Program-made: the position numbers and the translations under genes
Notes under the pieces: generated by a model
Seen by the model: the letters and a program-made list of their open reading frames with translations, nothing else
Told to the model about the DNA's origin: nothing
The model's database searches: none
NCBI RefSeq assembly: GCF_022538115.1
Contig: NZ_JAKZAL010000017.1
Coordinates: forward strand, 1 to 64,000
DNA from: Cognataquiflexum rubidum
Lineage (GTDB): Bacteria > Bacteroidota > Bacteroidia > Cytophagales > Cyclobacteriaceae
Direction: 5' to 3'
Length of the DNA stretch: 64,000 nucleotides
In this document: in pieces, positions 9,127-17,026 of the stretch
Layout: the number at the start of each line of letters is the position of its first letter
Numbering within the stretch: the first letter of the stretch is position 1

Positions 9127-9282
9127 TTATTTCTTTTTAATCGCCGGCTCATCATTCATCTCGCCTATTATTCCCTTTTTCTTGCCGGAGTTATCTTCTT
9201 TCTTTTTTTGGTCGGGATTGTCATTCATTTTTGACAACACACCCTTATTGTTGCTTTCTATGTTTTTTTGGGTCTTTTTCAT
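9127..9282 (-). CDS. 51-residue charged protein with duplicated K-G-[IV]-[IL]-x-x-M-N-D motif
   Basis: The likely product starts at the ATG at 9282 (MKKTQKNIESNNKG). It is highly charged and Lys/Asn/Asp-rich, with two copies of one motif, KGVLSKMNDNPDQKKK and KGIIGEMNDEPAIKKK, separated by about ten polar residues. No membrane segment or known domain is visible. It lies 69 nt upstream of the manganese catalase gene on the same strand and may be the first gene of the stress block. The internal duplication supports it being real. Function unknown. Confidence 0.55.
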   Translation of the reverse strand: MKKTQKNIESNNKGVLSKMNDNPDQKKKEDNSGKKKGIIGEMNDEPAIKKK

Positions 9283-9564
9283 AGTCTTGTTTTTTATATT
9301 TTTGAAATTTAAACAGTACAAAAATGAGGTTTTAAACCTTAGAATATTTACACAGTATTATGATTATATTATAGAATTCACTTTTCAAAAACCTGTTAAC
9401 CAATTTTTTAGCATGGTAAGTCATTGCCATGAATCAGGTAAAAAATTGTGCTTAGACGCCTCCATGCCTATTATTTTCAAAAAATAAGCTCCCAATTTTC
9501 CACCGACGGTTACCTATAAAATCGCACTTTCAATTAGTTTCGAATTCATAAACCAAATGGACTA

Positions 9565-12051
9565 ATGAGAAAAATTTACCTGATTTGTTCCCTTATCATT
9601 ATGGTGGGTTCCGCCATTGGACAGGAACTTCCCACAAAAGGCAACTATGAGCTTGCAGCGAGATTTTCGCCTGAAAAACTCAAAAGAATGATCTTCACCA
9701 CTGAAGTGGATGCACATTGGCTGAAGAAGTCCGACAGGTTTTGGTATGAATATGAAACCACCTCCGGCAAAAACTGGTACCTCGTCAATCCTGCTACCAA
9801 AAGCAAAACCCAGCTTTTTGACAAAGACAAACTCGCTGCCGAGATATCCAAAATCGTCAGAGATCCTTTTGACGGTCAGCATCTCGATATCAGCAACCTC
9901 AAATTTTTGGAGGATGAAAACACCATCCAATTCAAGATCAAAAGCAGTCAGGATGTGCTAAAAAAAGATTGGGCAGAAATAAAGGCAAAAAACAAAAGCG
10001 CCAAGGATTCTCTTGAAAAGAAAACATTTGTATTCCGCTTTGGCCTGAATAGCCAACAACTGACTGAAATCAAAGATCCTGAAGAAGAAGCCAAAAGATT
10101 GGCTTGGGCCAATATCGCTCCTGATTCCTCCAAAATCGTTTTCGTAAAAAATGAAAACCTTTATTGGATGGACAAAGCCAACTTCAAAAAAGCCATCAAA
10201 GATGAAAAGGACAGTACCATCGTCGAAACCCAGATTACGACTGACGGAGAAAAAGACTTTGGCTACGGAAGCGGATTTGGAAGGGGCGATGACAATGTCG
10301 AGGAAGAAAAAAAGAAGAATGACAGAAAACGTGCAGGTATTCTCTGGTCTAGAAATTCTGCTGAATTTATCCTGACCAAAACAGACCAAAGAAAAGTCAA
10401 AGACCTTTGGGTCATCCACAATACAAGAGATCCAAGACCGACATTGGAAACTTACAAATATTCCATGCCGGGGGAAAAAGAACAGCCTATCTCCTACCTA
10501 TTGCATTATTCATTTGGCACACAAAAAATGTCCAATCTTGAAACGGCCACCTATAAAGACCAGACTTTGGGGATATGGTCAGAAAGCTTCCCCGCCTCCG
10601 CAAGGGATGATGAGTTCAAGCCTGTCAAATGGCTGGGCGATGAGAACTTTTTCTATTTTTCCATCACCTCACGGGATTTGAAAAAAATAGATATCTGCAG
10701 GTGGAACATCAAAGAAGGGAAGAAAGAGGTCCTCATCGAGGAGCGAAGCAATACCTATATCGACATCGCCAAACCGGAAATTATTGCCAACGGTACTGAA
10801 ATCATCCATTGGTCAGAGCGTGACGGTTGGGGACATTTTTATCTCTATGACATGAAAGGAAACCTAAAGAGACAACTGACTTCAGGTCCTTTCCATTCAG
10901 AAAATATAGTCCGTATCGATGAAAAAGGCCGATTCCTCTACTTCATGGCCAATGGCAAAGAAAAAGGAGAAGACCCTTACTATGAGCATATGTACAAAGT
11001 CAGTCTCAACGGTGGTGCGATTACACTGTTGAATCCGGGTGATTTCAACCACAGTACCTCGATGAATGACAAGGCTACCTTTTTTGTCAACAATTATTCG
11101 AGGGTAAATACGACTCCCGCTTCGGGGCTATATGATGCCCTTGGCAAAAAAGTAATGGACCTGGAAACAGCAGATTTGAGTTCACTTTTTGCTGCAGGTT
11201 ATCAATTCCCCGAACCTTTCAAAGTCAAGGCTGATGACGGTATCACAGATTTATATGGCGTGATGTACAAGCCTTTTGACTTTGACAGTACAAAAACCTA
11301 TCCCATCATCGAATATGTGTATCCTGGTCCGCAGACTGAAGCTGTCAACAAAGCTTTTGGAAGAGGATTGGACAGAACAGACCGATTGGCGCAGTTTGGT
11401 TTTGTGGTGGTCACGGTCGGCAACCGCGGAGGACATCCAGGCAGGTCCAAGTGGTACCACAACTATGGCTACGGCAACCTGAGAGATTATGGATTGGCTG
11501 ACAAAAAGGCAACTATCGAGCAGTTGGCCGACAGACATGCTTTCATTGACAAATCCAAAGTCGGGATCCACGGACATTCCGGAGGCGGATTTATGTCTAC
11601 AGCTGCAATGTTGGTATATCCTGATTTCTTCAAAGTGGCAGTTTCGAGTGCCGGAAACCATGAAAACAACATCTACAACCGTTGGTGGTCTGAAAAGCAC
11701 CATGGTGTCAAAGAACAGATTTCACCAAAGGGAGACACCACTTTTGTCTACCAGATCGAAAAAAATCCCGACCTGGCCAAAAACCTAAAAGGAAGACTGC
11801 TACTCGTGACCGGTGATGTAGACAACAACGTCCATCCTGCCAACACCATCCGGATGGCCAATGCATTGATCAAAGCAAATAAGAGGTTTGACTTTATCAT
11901 CCTTCCCGGTCAGCGCCATGGTTTTGGAGATATGACCGAATATTTCTTCTGGAGAATGGGCGACTATTTTGTACAGCATCTTCTTGGAGACAACACCCCT
12001 CCACCGGTAGATATGCTTGAAGTGCAAAGAGAAAAAGCATTGACCAAATAG
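9565..12051 (+). CDS. Dipeptidyl peptidase IV-type S9 serine peptidase
   Basis: The 828-residue product has a signal peptide (MRKIYLICSLIIMVGSAIG) and is probably periplasmic or outer-membrane associated. Residues about 30-560 form the S9 beta-propeller; the C-terminal alpha/beta hydrolase domain carries the catalytic triad Ser672 (GHSGGG), Asp753 (GDVDNNVHP) and His785 (GQRHGFG), with spacing as in dipeptidyl peptidase IV. The family removes dipeptides after Pro or Ala, or related small units. A Lys/Glu-rich insertion at about residues 240-255 lies in the propeller. It is transcribed alone, with its own terminator. The second S9 peptidase of this window (56980-59052) belongs to a different subfamily. 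Confidence 0.9.
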   Translation: MRKIYLICSLIIMVGSAIGQELPTKGNYELAARFSPEKLKRMIFTTEVDAHWLKKSDRFWYEYETTSGKNWYLVNPATKSKTQLFDKDKLAAEISKIVRDPFDGQHLDISNLKFLEDENTIQFKIKSSQDVLKKDWAEIKAKNKSAKDSLEKKTFVFRFGLNSQQLTEIKDPEEEAKRLAWANIAPDSSKIVFVKNENLYWMDKANFKKAIKDEKDSTIVETQITTDGEKDFGYGSGFGRGDDNVEEEKKKNDRKRAGILWSRNSAEFILTKTDQRKVKDLWVIHNTRDPRPTLETYKYSMPGEKEQPISYLLHYSFGTQKMSNLETATYKDQTLGIWSESFPASARDDEFKPVKWLGDENFFYFSITSRDLKKIDICRWNIKEGKKEVLIEERSNTYIDIAKPEIIANGTEIIHWSERDGWGHFYLYDMKGNLKRQLTSGPFHSENIVRIDEKGRFLYFMANGKEKGEDPYYEHMYKVSLNGGAITLLNPGDFNHSTSMNDKATFFVNNYSRVNTTPASGLYDALGKKVMDLETADLSSLFAAGYQFPEPFKVKADDGITDLYGVMYKPFDFDSTKTYPIIEYVYPGPQTEAVNKAFGRGLDRTDRLAQFGFVVVTVGNRGGHPGRSKWYHNYGYGNLRDYGLADKKATIEQLADRHAFIDKSKVGIHGHSGGGFMSTAAMLVYPDFFKVAVSSAGNHENNIYNRWWSEKHHGVKEQISPKGDTTFVYQIEKNPDLAKNLKGRLLLVTGDVDNNVHPANTIRMANALIKANKRFDFIILPGQRHGFGDMTEYFFWRMGDYFVQHLLGDNTPPPVDMLEVQREKALTK

Positions 12052-12083
12052 GGAAAAACTCTTCTTTAACAATCCGGAAAATT

Positions 12084-12130
12084 AAGCCAAGGGAATCAGA
12101 TGAGAATCTGGTTTCCTTGGCTTTTTTTTG
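12084..12130 (+). terminator. Rho-independent terminator after the S9 peptidase
   Basis: AAGCCAAGGGAATCAGAT and ATCTGGTTTCCTTGGCTT form an 18-bp stem with two mismatched or wobble positions and a 3-4 nt loop, followed by eight T. Confidence 0.85.
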
Positions 12131-12230
12131 AAATTTTATCCAAAAACATAAACCTTAAGTGCGCTCTTTGGTGTTAAGACTTAAATAATTTTCTACTTTT
12201 AAAATTTAAAATACTTTAAACCGAACTAAC

Positions 12231-12641
12231 ATGAAAAGAAAATCAACCGCCGTATGGCAAGGAACAGGCAAGGAAGGCAAAGGCCATCTTACCTCCCAAT
12301 CAGGTGTTTTGGACAAAACCCAATATTCATTTTCATCCAGATTTGAGGAAGGTATCGGAACCAACCCTGAGGAATTGGTAGCCGCGGCCCATGCAGGATG
12401 CTTTGCGATGAAACTGAGTTTTAACCTTACCGGAGCGGAATTTCCACCAAAAGAACTCCATGTGGACGGCATCATTACCTTAGAAGAAGGTACAATCAAA
12501 CAATCCAAATTGATACTCAAAGCTACTGTTGAAGGAATTTCCGAAGAAAAATTTGCAGAGCTGGTCAAAGACGCTGAGAAAAACTGTCCTATCTCAAAAT
12601 TATTGAATACAGAAATTGTAGTGGAATACACCCTGAATTAA
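12231..12641 (+). CDS. osmC: OsmC family peroxiredoxin
   Basis: OsmC-type enzymes reduce organic hydroperoxides with a reactive pair of cysteines. This 136-residue protein keeps both: Cys57 in AAAHAGCFAM and Cys119 in EKNCPISKL, plus the SRFEEGIGTNPEELV segment with the activating Arg and Glu. Length and layout match OsmC rather than Ohr. It stands alone between two terminators. A possible promoter with a poor -7 box (TACTTTTA) and TTTG lies upstream at 12164-12200, with AT-rich spacing. It complements the catalase of the stress block. Confidence 0.9.
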   Translation: MKRKSTAVWQGTGKEGKGHLTSQSGVLDKTQYSFSSRFEEGIGTNPEELVAAAHAGCFAMKLSFNLTGAEFPPKELHVDGIITLEEGTIKQSKLILKATVEGISEEKFAELVKDAEKNCPISKLLNTEIVVEYTLN

Positions 12642-12658
12642 TTAAGGGAAAGAAATCC

Positions 12659-12730
12659 AATCCCGCATTTTCCTCTATTCCGGATTTATCTATTCCTGAA
12701 ATCTGAGAGAAATGCGGGATTTTTATTTTC
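12659..12730 (+). terminator. Terminator after osmC, touching the ion channel 3' end
   Basis: TCCCGCATT at 12661 pairs with AATGCGGGA ending at 12719; the paired arms continue inward with TCT/AGA and enclose a structured loop of about 30 nt, followed by TTTTTATTTT. The T-tract overlaps the last codons of the convergent ion channel gene. Confidence 0.65.
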
Positions 12731-13403
12731 TTGCCCTTGTTGGGGCGGAGGATACCAGCTTTGCAATTACCACTGCAGGGTACAAAATCCCAAAAGCCGA
12801 TAAAAAAACAGATAACATTTTTGAGGAGATATTGCCCGGAAGCATGTCACCAAAACCAACAGTAGTCACGGTAACCAAGCTGAAATAAATATAATTACCA
12901 AAATCACGGTCTTTCCCCTCAAACTCCAAATTTCCTGAAATAGCATCTCCACTTGACAGTTGCATCAATTCAAATCCAAACGAACCCATCAGTGCTACAA
13001 GAAGGTAAATATTGATGGCGCCGATGACCCTGTAACGGTTGATCTCACTGTCACGGAACAGTAACCTGAAGTTGATAACCGTAAAAACCATCAGATTGAG
13101 GAGAATGACGACCCTTTCTTCGAAATAAAATTCAAAAGGATTGTCACTGAATCTTATAATTCGGAGTACAACATGGATGATAACCAAGGTGGCTGCAATG
13201 ATAAAATACACCCTTTCCCTAGCCGAAATCATCCCGATTAAAAAAAGCATGATAAACATGGCATTTAGAAAATAGGTTGAATTCTCTTGCTTTTCTATCA
13301 AAATCGGTAAAAAAAAGACCGTAAACAAAAGCATCAACAGCAACGTGATGAATGAGGCATCTGACTTCCAGTATTTTTTGGATTTTTGAATTATTCCAGT
13401 CAT
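12723..13403 (-). CDS. Potassium channel family protein
   Basis: The 226-residue membrane protein has about four N-terminal hydrophobic helices (20-40, 46-61, 64-85 and 96-115), then a helix at 126-150, a pore helix and the selectivity filter TTVGFGD at 180-186, then a last helix at 190-222. TTVGFGD is the K+-selective filter with Phe in place of Tyr, as in many bacterial channels. There is no S4-like Arg ladder that would prove voltage gating and no RCK domain. The start is set at the ATG at 13403; a TTG five codons earlier is possible. Likely a K+ efflux or leak channel. Confidence 0.82.
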   Translation of the reverse strand: MTGIIQKSKKYWKSDASFITLLLMLLFTVFFLPILIEKQENSTYFLNAMFIMLFLIGMISARERVYFIIAATLVIIHVVLRIIRFSDNPFEFYFEERVVILLNLMVFTVINFRLLFRDSEINRYRVIGAINIYLLVALMGSFGFELMQLSSGDAISGNLEFEGKDRDFGNYIYFSLVTVTTVGFGDMLPGNISSKMLSVFLSAFGILYPAVVIAKLVSSAPTRARK

Positions 13404-13791
13404 CACTTTTAGTTTCAATTTGGATTACAGGCAAAATGTAGCTGATATTTATTTAATTCAAAAATCAGAAACCTCAATTCTTTCCTGTCGCTAACCTCCA
13501 AAAATCCCCTTCACCAACTTTGGACATAAATGGCATAAAACCAATTGCTTACTCTCCATTTCAACCATTATTACTATAATTTGACTTCAAGACTTAAAGG
13601 ACAAGCGAATCCTAAAAACCCAAATCGTTCACCTTTACCGAGTTTGCTAAAATATCAGACTGAATCTAATCCATAGTGGGGGATTATCGCAGATTCAAAA
13701 AAATCTTTTAAACGGATCAAATTTTTCGTTTTTGAATCTTGATTTTTATTTTATCTTGGAAAGGCATAGTAGATAAAAATTAAGTTTCCTG
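13404..13791. other. Intergenic region upstream of the DUF1538 module
   Basis: This 388-bp gap between the divergent ion channel and DUF1538 genes contains no credible gene. The channel's promoter should lie at its left end and the DUF1538 promoter at its right end; nothing else is recognised. Confidence 0.6.
13731..13759 (+). promoter_or_regulatory. Possible promoter of the DUF1538-PII-CBS operon
   Basis: TTTG at 13731-13734, a 17-nt spacer and TATCTTGG at 13752-13759 approximate the Bacteroidota consensus TTTG/TAnnTTTG, with one mismatch in the -7 box. Initiation near 13766 would leave a leader of about 25 nt. Confidence 0.35.
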
Positions 13792-14559
13792 ATGAGAGAT
13801 GCTTCAAAATATTTTAAGAAGTCTTACCATATTTTGAAATACTTATTTCTTAAACTTCGCTCTGCATTCATGGATTTGCTGCCTATCCTTTCTGTGGTCA
13901 CCTTTTTCCAGTTGGTAATTTTACGTCAGCCTTTTCCCCATTTTGAAGAGATTGTTTTTGGCAGTATCCTGGTATTATTGGGACTCATGCTTTTTATTGA
14001 GGGACTCGAAATGGGTCTTTTTCCGATAGGTGGAAATATGGCTTTTGCCCTAACCAAAAAAGGGAGTGTCTTTTGGATATTGATTTTTTCATTTGCTTTA
14101 GGATTTTCTACAACCATTGCCGAACCTGCATTGATTGCTATTTCAAAGGAAGCGGCAAGGGTTTCTGCTGAAGCAGGCTTAATCGAAAATGCAGAAGGGT
14201 CTAGGGATTCCTATGCTTTAGGCCTGAGACTATGCGTTGCTTTTTCTGTTGGAATAGCTATTCTTATCGGTGTCTTAAGGATTCTTAAAGGTTGGCCCTT
14301 GTACTATATTCTTATCGGAGGCTATATTTTGGTAATGTTAATGACAATGATTGCTCCTAAAGAAATCATTGGAATTGCATACGATACAGGTGGCGTGGCT
14401 ACTTCCACCATAACAGTTCCATTGGTCACTGCACTCGGAGTAGGATTGGCTTCAAGTATCAAAGGAAGAAATCCCCTTACAGATGGCTTTGGACTAATAG
14501 CGATTGCGGTAATGGTGCCCATGATATTTGTAATGGCTTATGGTTTATTTATTTATTAA
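13792..14559 (+). CDS. DUF1538 membrane protein, first of a pair
   Basis: The 255-residue product has roughly seven hydrophobic helices and the DUF1538 signature motifs GFSTTIAEP (104-112) and YDTGG-VATST-ITVPLV (from 197), plus KGRNPLTDGFGLIA near the end. DUF1538 proteins are regarded as transporter-like, but no substrate is established. The gene begins an operon with a second DUF1538 (17-nt gap), a PII protein and a CBS protein. The two half-size proteins share both signature motifs, so a heterodimeric membrane unit is likely; some organisms have both halves fused (general family knowledge). The conserved buried Glu and the Gly/Thr-rich stretch could line an ion or small-solute path, which is inference. 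Confidence 0.85.
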   Translation: MRDASKYFKKSYHILKYLFLKLRSAFMDLLPILSVVTFFQLVILRQPFPHFEEIVFGSILVLLGLMLFIEGLEMGLFPIGGNMAFALTKKGSVFWILIFSFALGFSTTIAEPALIAISKEAARVSAEAGLIENAEGSRDSYALGLRLCVAFSVGIAILIGVLRILKGWPLYYILIGGYILVMLMTMIAPKEIIGIAYDTGGVATSTITVPLVTALGVGLASSIKGRNPLTDGFGLIAIAVMVPMIFVMAYGLFIY

Positions 14560-14576
14560 AAGATAAAGCAAGCAAA

Positions 14577-15359
14577 ATGGCAAATTGGCCTTTAGATTTT
14601 TTTAAGATTTTTATGGTTACCATTAGGGACGTTGCCCCTGTCGTCTTGCTTTTTGCATTCTTTCAGTTTTTCGTTTTAAAGCAGGTTGTCCCGAATTTAA
14701 AAAAGGTAATTTTTGGAGTGGTTTTGGTGATCATTGGTCTGGCTTTATTTCTGATGGGACTGGAAAAAGCACTTTTTCCTCTTGGAAATATTATGGCGAT
14801 TCAACTTTCGGAGGCAAGTTTTATTTCAAAAAATTACCACGACCCATCTAGTTGGCTTGCCTATTATTGGGTTTATATATTTGCGGGAATGATCGGTTTT
14901 TCCACGACTATTGCCGAACCTTCTTTGATTGCTGTCGCTATCAAAGCCAACCAAGCTTCCGGCGGAACAATTAGTATCTGGGGTTTAAGAATTGTGGTTG
15001 CTATTGGGGTAGCTATTGCCTTGGTTTTGGGTACAATCAGGATTGTAACCGGTACTCCACTTTATTTGTATATTATCTTTGGATATATAATTGTAATGGT
15101 TCAGACACTTTTCTCCCCAAAAAAAATCATTGCTTTAGCCTATGATTCAGGAGGAGTGACTACCTCTACGGTCACGGTACCTTTGGTTGCAGCCTTAGGT
15201 ATTGGACTTTCCAGTACTGTGCCGGGACGTAACCCCGCGATAGATGGATTTGGACTCATCGCATTTGCGAGTTTGTTTCCAATAATGACAGTACTTGCCT
15301 ATGCCCAGATTTTGGAATTGAAAAACACTCTAAAAAAACCATCAAAAAATGAAATTTAA
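14577..15359 (+). CDS. DUF1538 membrane protein, second of a pair
   Basis: The 260-residue paralogue of the preceding gene has the same helix layout and motifs: GFSTTIAEP at 107-115, YDSGG-VTTST-VTVPLV from 189 and PGRNPAIDGFGLIA. Its C-terminus ends in a short basic tail (KNTLKKPSKNEI) on the likely cytoplasmic side. The last 11 nt overlap the start of the PII gene, indicating translational coupling of transporter and regulator, as seen in other PII-transporter pairs such as AmtB-GlnK and SbtA-SbtB. Substrate unknown. Confidence 0.85.
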   Translation: MANWPLDFFKIFMVTIRDVAPVVLLFAFFQFFVLKQVVPNLKKVIFGVVLVIIGLALFLMGLEKALFPLGNIMAIQLSEASFISKNYHDPSSWLAYYWVYIFAGMIGFSTTIAEPSLIAVAIKANQASGGTISIWGLRIVVAIGVAIALVLGTIRIVTGTPLYLYIIFGYIIVMVQTLFSPKKIIALAYDSGGVTTSTVTVPLVAALGIGLSSTVPGRNPAIDGFGLIAFASLFPIMTVLAYAQILELKNTLKKPSKNEI

Positions 15360-15696
15360 AATCATCATGGCCATGATACGGCCGGCTATCACAGAGAAAG
15401 TAGTGAATGCAGCAAGAGGTGCAGGTGCCACAGGAGATGTAGTCATCTCAGGCCGGGGGAGTGGTTCGCATGAATCAAAATCTTTTTTTGGACTGACTAT
15501 TCAGGATCAGACTGAAATATTGATGTTTTTGGTAGAAGAACATGCGGTTGATACCATTTTGGAGGCCATTAAAATATCCGGAGAGCTCGATGAACCTGGA
15601 CGGGGAATTGCCTTTGTCCTTAATGTGGAAAAGGTGGCAGGTTTAGAAAGTCAAATGGAAAAATTTAAAGAACAGGCGAAAAGTAAATATCTTTAA
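15349..15696 (+). CDS. Divergent PII-family signalling protein
   Basis: The 115-residue product has the PII ferredoxin-like fold: an N-terminal strand (KIIMAMIRPAIT), a T-loop region at about 36-54 and a B-loop region with GELDEPGRGIAFV at 79-90. It differs from GlnB/GlnK: the T-loop (RGSGSHESKSFFGLTIQDQ) is shorter, lacks the uridylylated Tyr51 and its flanking sequence, and a Gly/Ser/His-rich turn takes its place. The C-terminal extension is a polar helix. Such PII-like proteins regulate a partner membrane protein through nucleotide binding; here the coupled DUF1538 pair is the obvious partner. Which nucleotide it binds is not determinable by eye. Confidence 0.85.
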   Translation: MKFKIIMAMIRPAITEKVVNAARGAGATGDVVISGRGSGSHESKSFFGLTIQDQTEILMFLVEEHAVDTILEAIKISGELDEPGRGIAFVLNVEKVAGLESQMEKFKEQAKSKYL

Positions 15697-15714
15697 AAAC
15701 AAAACTATCGTATT

Positions 15715-16107
15715 ATGAATTCAAGTTCCAATAGTGCCAAAGATATCATGTCACATAAATTGGTATTTATAGATGGCCTAGATACAGCCGCAAATGCCAT
15801 AGAAAAAATGAAGTCTCAGGGAGTAGATGCCTTGATTATCAATAAAAGAAACCAAAATGATGCTTATGGAATTGTCACAATCAAGGACATCATAAAAAAG
15901 GTTTACATCAAAGATCTGAAGCCCGAAGAAGTCAATATCTACGAAATAATGTCCAAGCCTGTCATTCCAGTCCCTGCCTTGATGAACATTCGGTACATAT
16001 CCAGACTCATGTTGAGGGCTAAGATTAGTGTGGCACCTGTAGAACAAGATGGCGAACTTATAGGAGTAATCTCGTTTTCAAGCCTTTTCCATAATGGACT
16101 TTATTGA
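15715..16107 (+). CDS. Stand-alone CBS-domain pair protein
   Basis: The 130-residue protein consists of two CBS motifs (about residues 8-66 and 75-128), which together form one Bateman module that commonly binds adenosyl nucleotides. Recognisable segments are DALIINKRN-GIVTIKDIIKKV and EIMSKPVIPVP-APVEQDGELIGVISFSSL-like strands. There is no attached effector domain. It follows the PII gene by 18 nt and is probably cotranscribed, suggesting a second nucleotide sensor in the DUF1538 module. Confidence 0.85.
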   Translation: MNSSSNSAKDIMSHKLVFIDGLDTAANAIEKMKSQGVDALIINKRNQNDAYGIVTIKDIIKKVYIKDLKPEEVNIYEIMSKPVIPVPALMNIRYISRLMLRAKISVAPVEQDGELIGVISFSSLFHNGLY

Positions 16108-16130
16108 TGCTTTTGGAGGATCAAATCTGC

Positions 16131-16949
16131 CTAGACGGGTAAAACTATCATCGGAATAGATCCATCAAATACCAATTCATTCACCATAAATTTCCTGAAT
16201 AACTTATCGGTAAATGTTCTGCCACCCTTCTGAACAACCAAAAAATATTCTTTCTTTTCAGTAATAGAGGTTTTTATCTGGGAGAAAACATCCTCCCCTT
16301 TAAAAAGAACAAAGCGATTAACCAGATTCCCATATTCCTTACTGGTTAATTTTTTAAGGAAATTTTCAATTTCAACAATATTATCGTTTTCGCGCGCCAC
16401 CGTCATAAATTCGATTGTATGAATGGATTTGGGAATAAATTTCAACAAAACCTCAAAGCCACGTAGGTTAAACTCAAAATTGGGATGTACACTGACCAAT
16501 AATTTTGTTGGCTCAAAATTATCCAAAGACTTGGGTACGGCTATCACCATCCTGTTTAGGTATTCGATAACTCTATTGACTGTACTGCCTATAAAAATCT
16601 GTTTCAATGTACCTGAACCCTTCAAACCCATCATAACAATATCTAATCCGGCAGCATCCAGATTATTTTCCAAAAATTCAAGCAAGGGATTTTCGATTAT
16701 TTCAAATTTGATGACGTTGAACTTATCAAAAACAGTATCCCTCAGTGTAAACCATTGCCTGGAAATTTCTCTTTGATGGTCATAGACAAGCTTTAGTCTC
16801 ATATCATGATTGGCTAAAGTGGGAATCGGAATGGCCATTTGATGAATCACTATAATTTCCAAGCCATGCCATTCATTCAGTTTTTTTGCCAATAACAATT
16901 CAGACCTTGAGTATTCAGAAAAATCCAGAAGCACAAATAATTTCGGCAT
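16131..16949 (-). CDS. Tandem universal stress protein
   Basis: The 272-residue product has two UspA-like halves. The first (about 1-140) begins MPKLFVLLDFSEYSR and has the ATP-binding signature GLKGSGTLKQIFIGSTVNRVI (Gly-x2-Gly-x9-Gly-Ser/Thr), suggesting nucleotide binding. The second half is degenerate and lacks the signature. The frame runs further upstream to 17012, but the ATG at 16949 matches the family start. It converges with the CBS gene (23 nt) and lies 77 nt downstream of ppc on the same strand. A role in the adjacent ion/PII module is possible but rests only on location. Confidence 0.82.
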   Translation of the reverse strand: MPKLFVLLDFSEYSRSELLLAKKLNEWHGLEIIVIHQMAIPIPTLANHDMRLKLVYDHQREISRQWFTLRDTVFDKFNVIKFEIIENPLLEFLENNLDAAGLDIVMMGLKGSGTLKQIFIGSTVNRVIEYLNRMVIAVPKSLDNFEPTKLLVSVHPNFEFNLRGFEVLLKFIPKSIHTIEFMTVARENDNIVEIENFLKKLTSKEYGNLVNRFVLFKGEDVFSQIKTSITEKKEYFLVVQKGGRTFTDKLFRKFMVNELVFDGSIPMIVLPV

Positions 16950-17026
16950 GGGGTCATCCTTTGATTTATATTTCAAATTAACAATAATAACCGAAAAATC
17001 CCGGCCTTTCAACCGGGATTCTTGAC

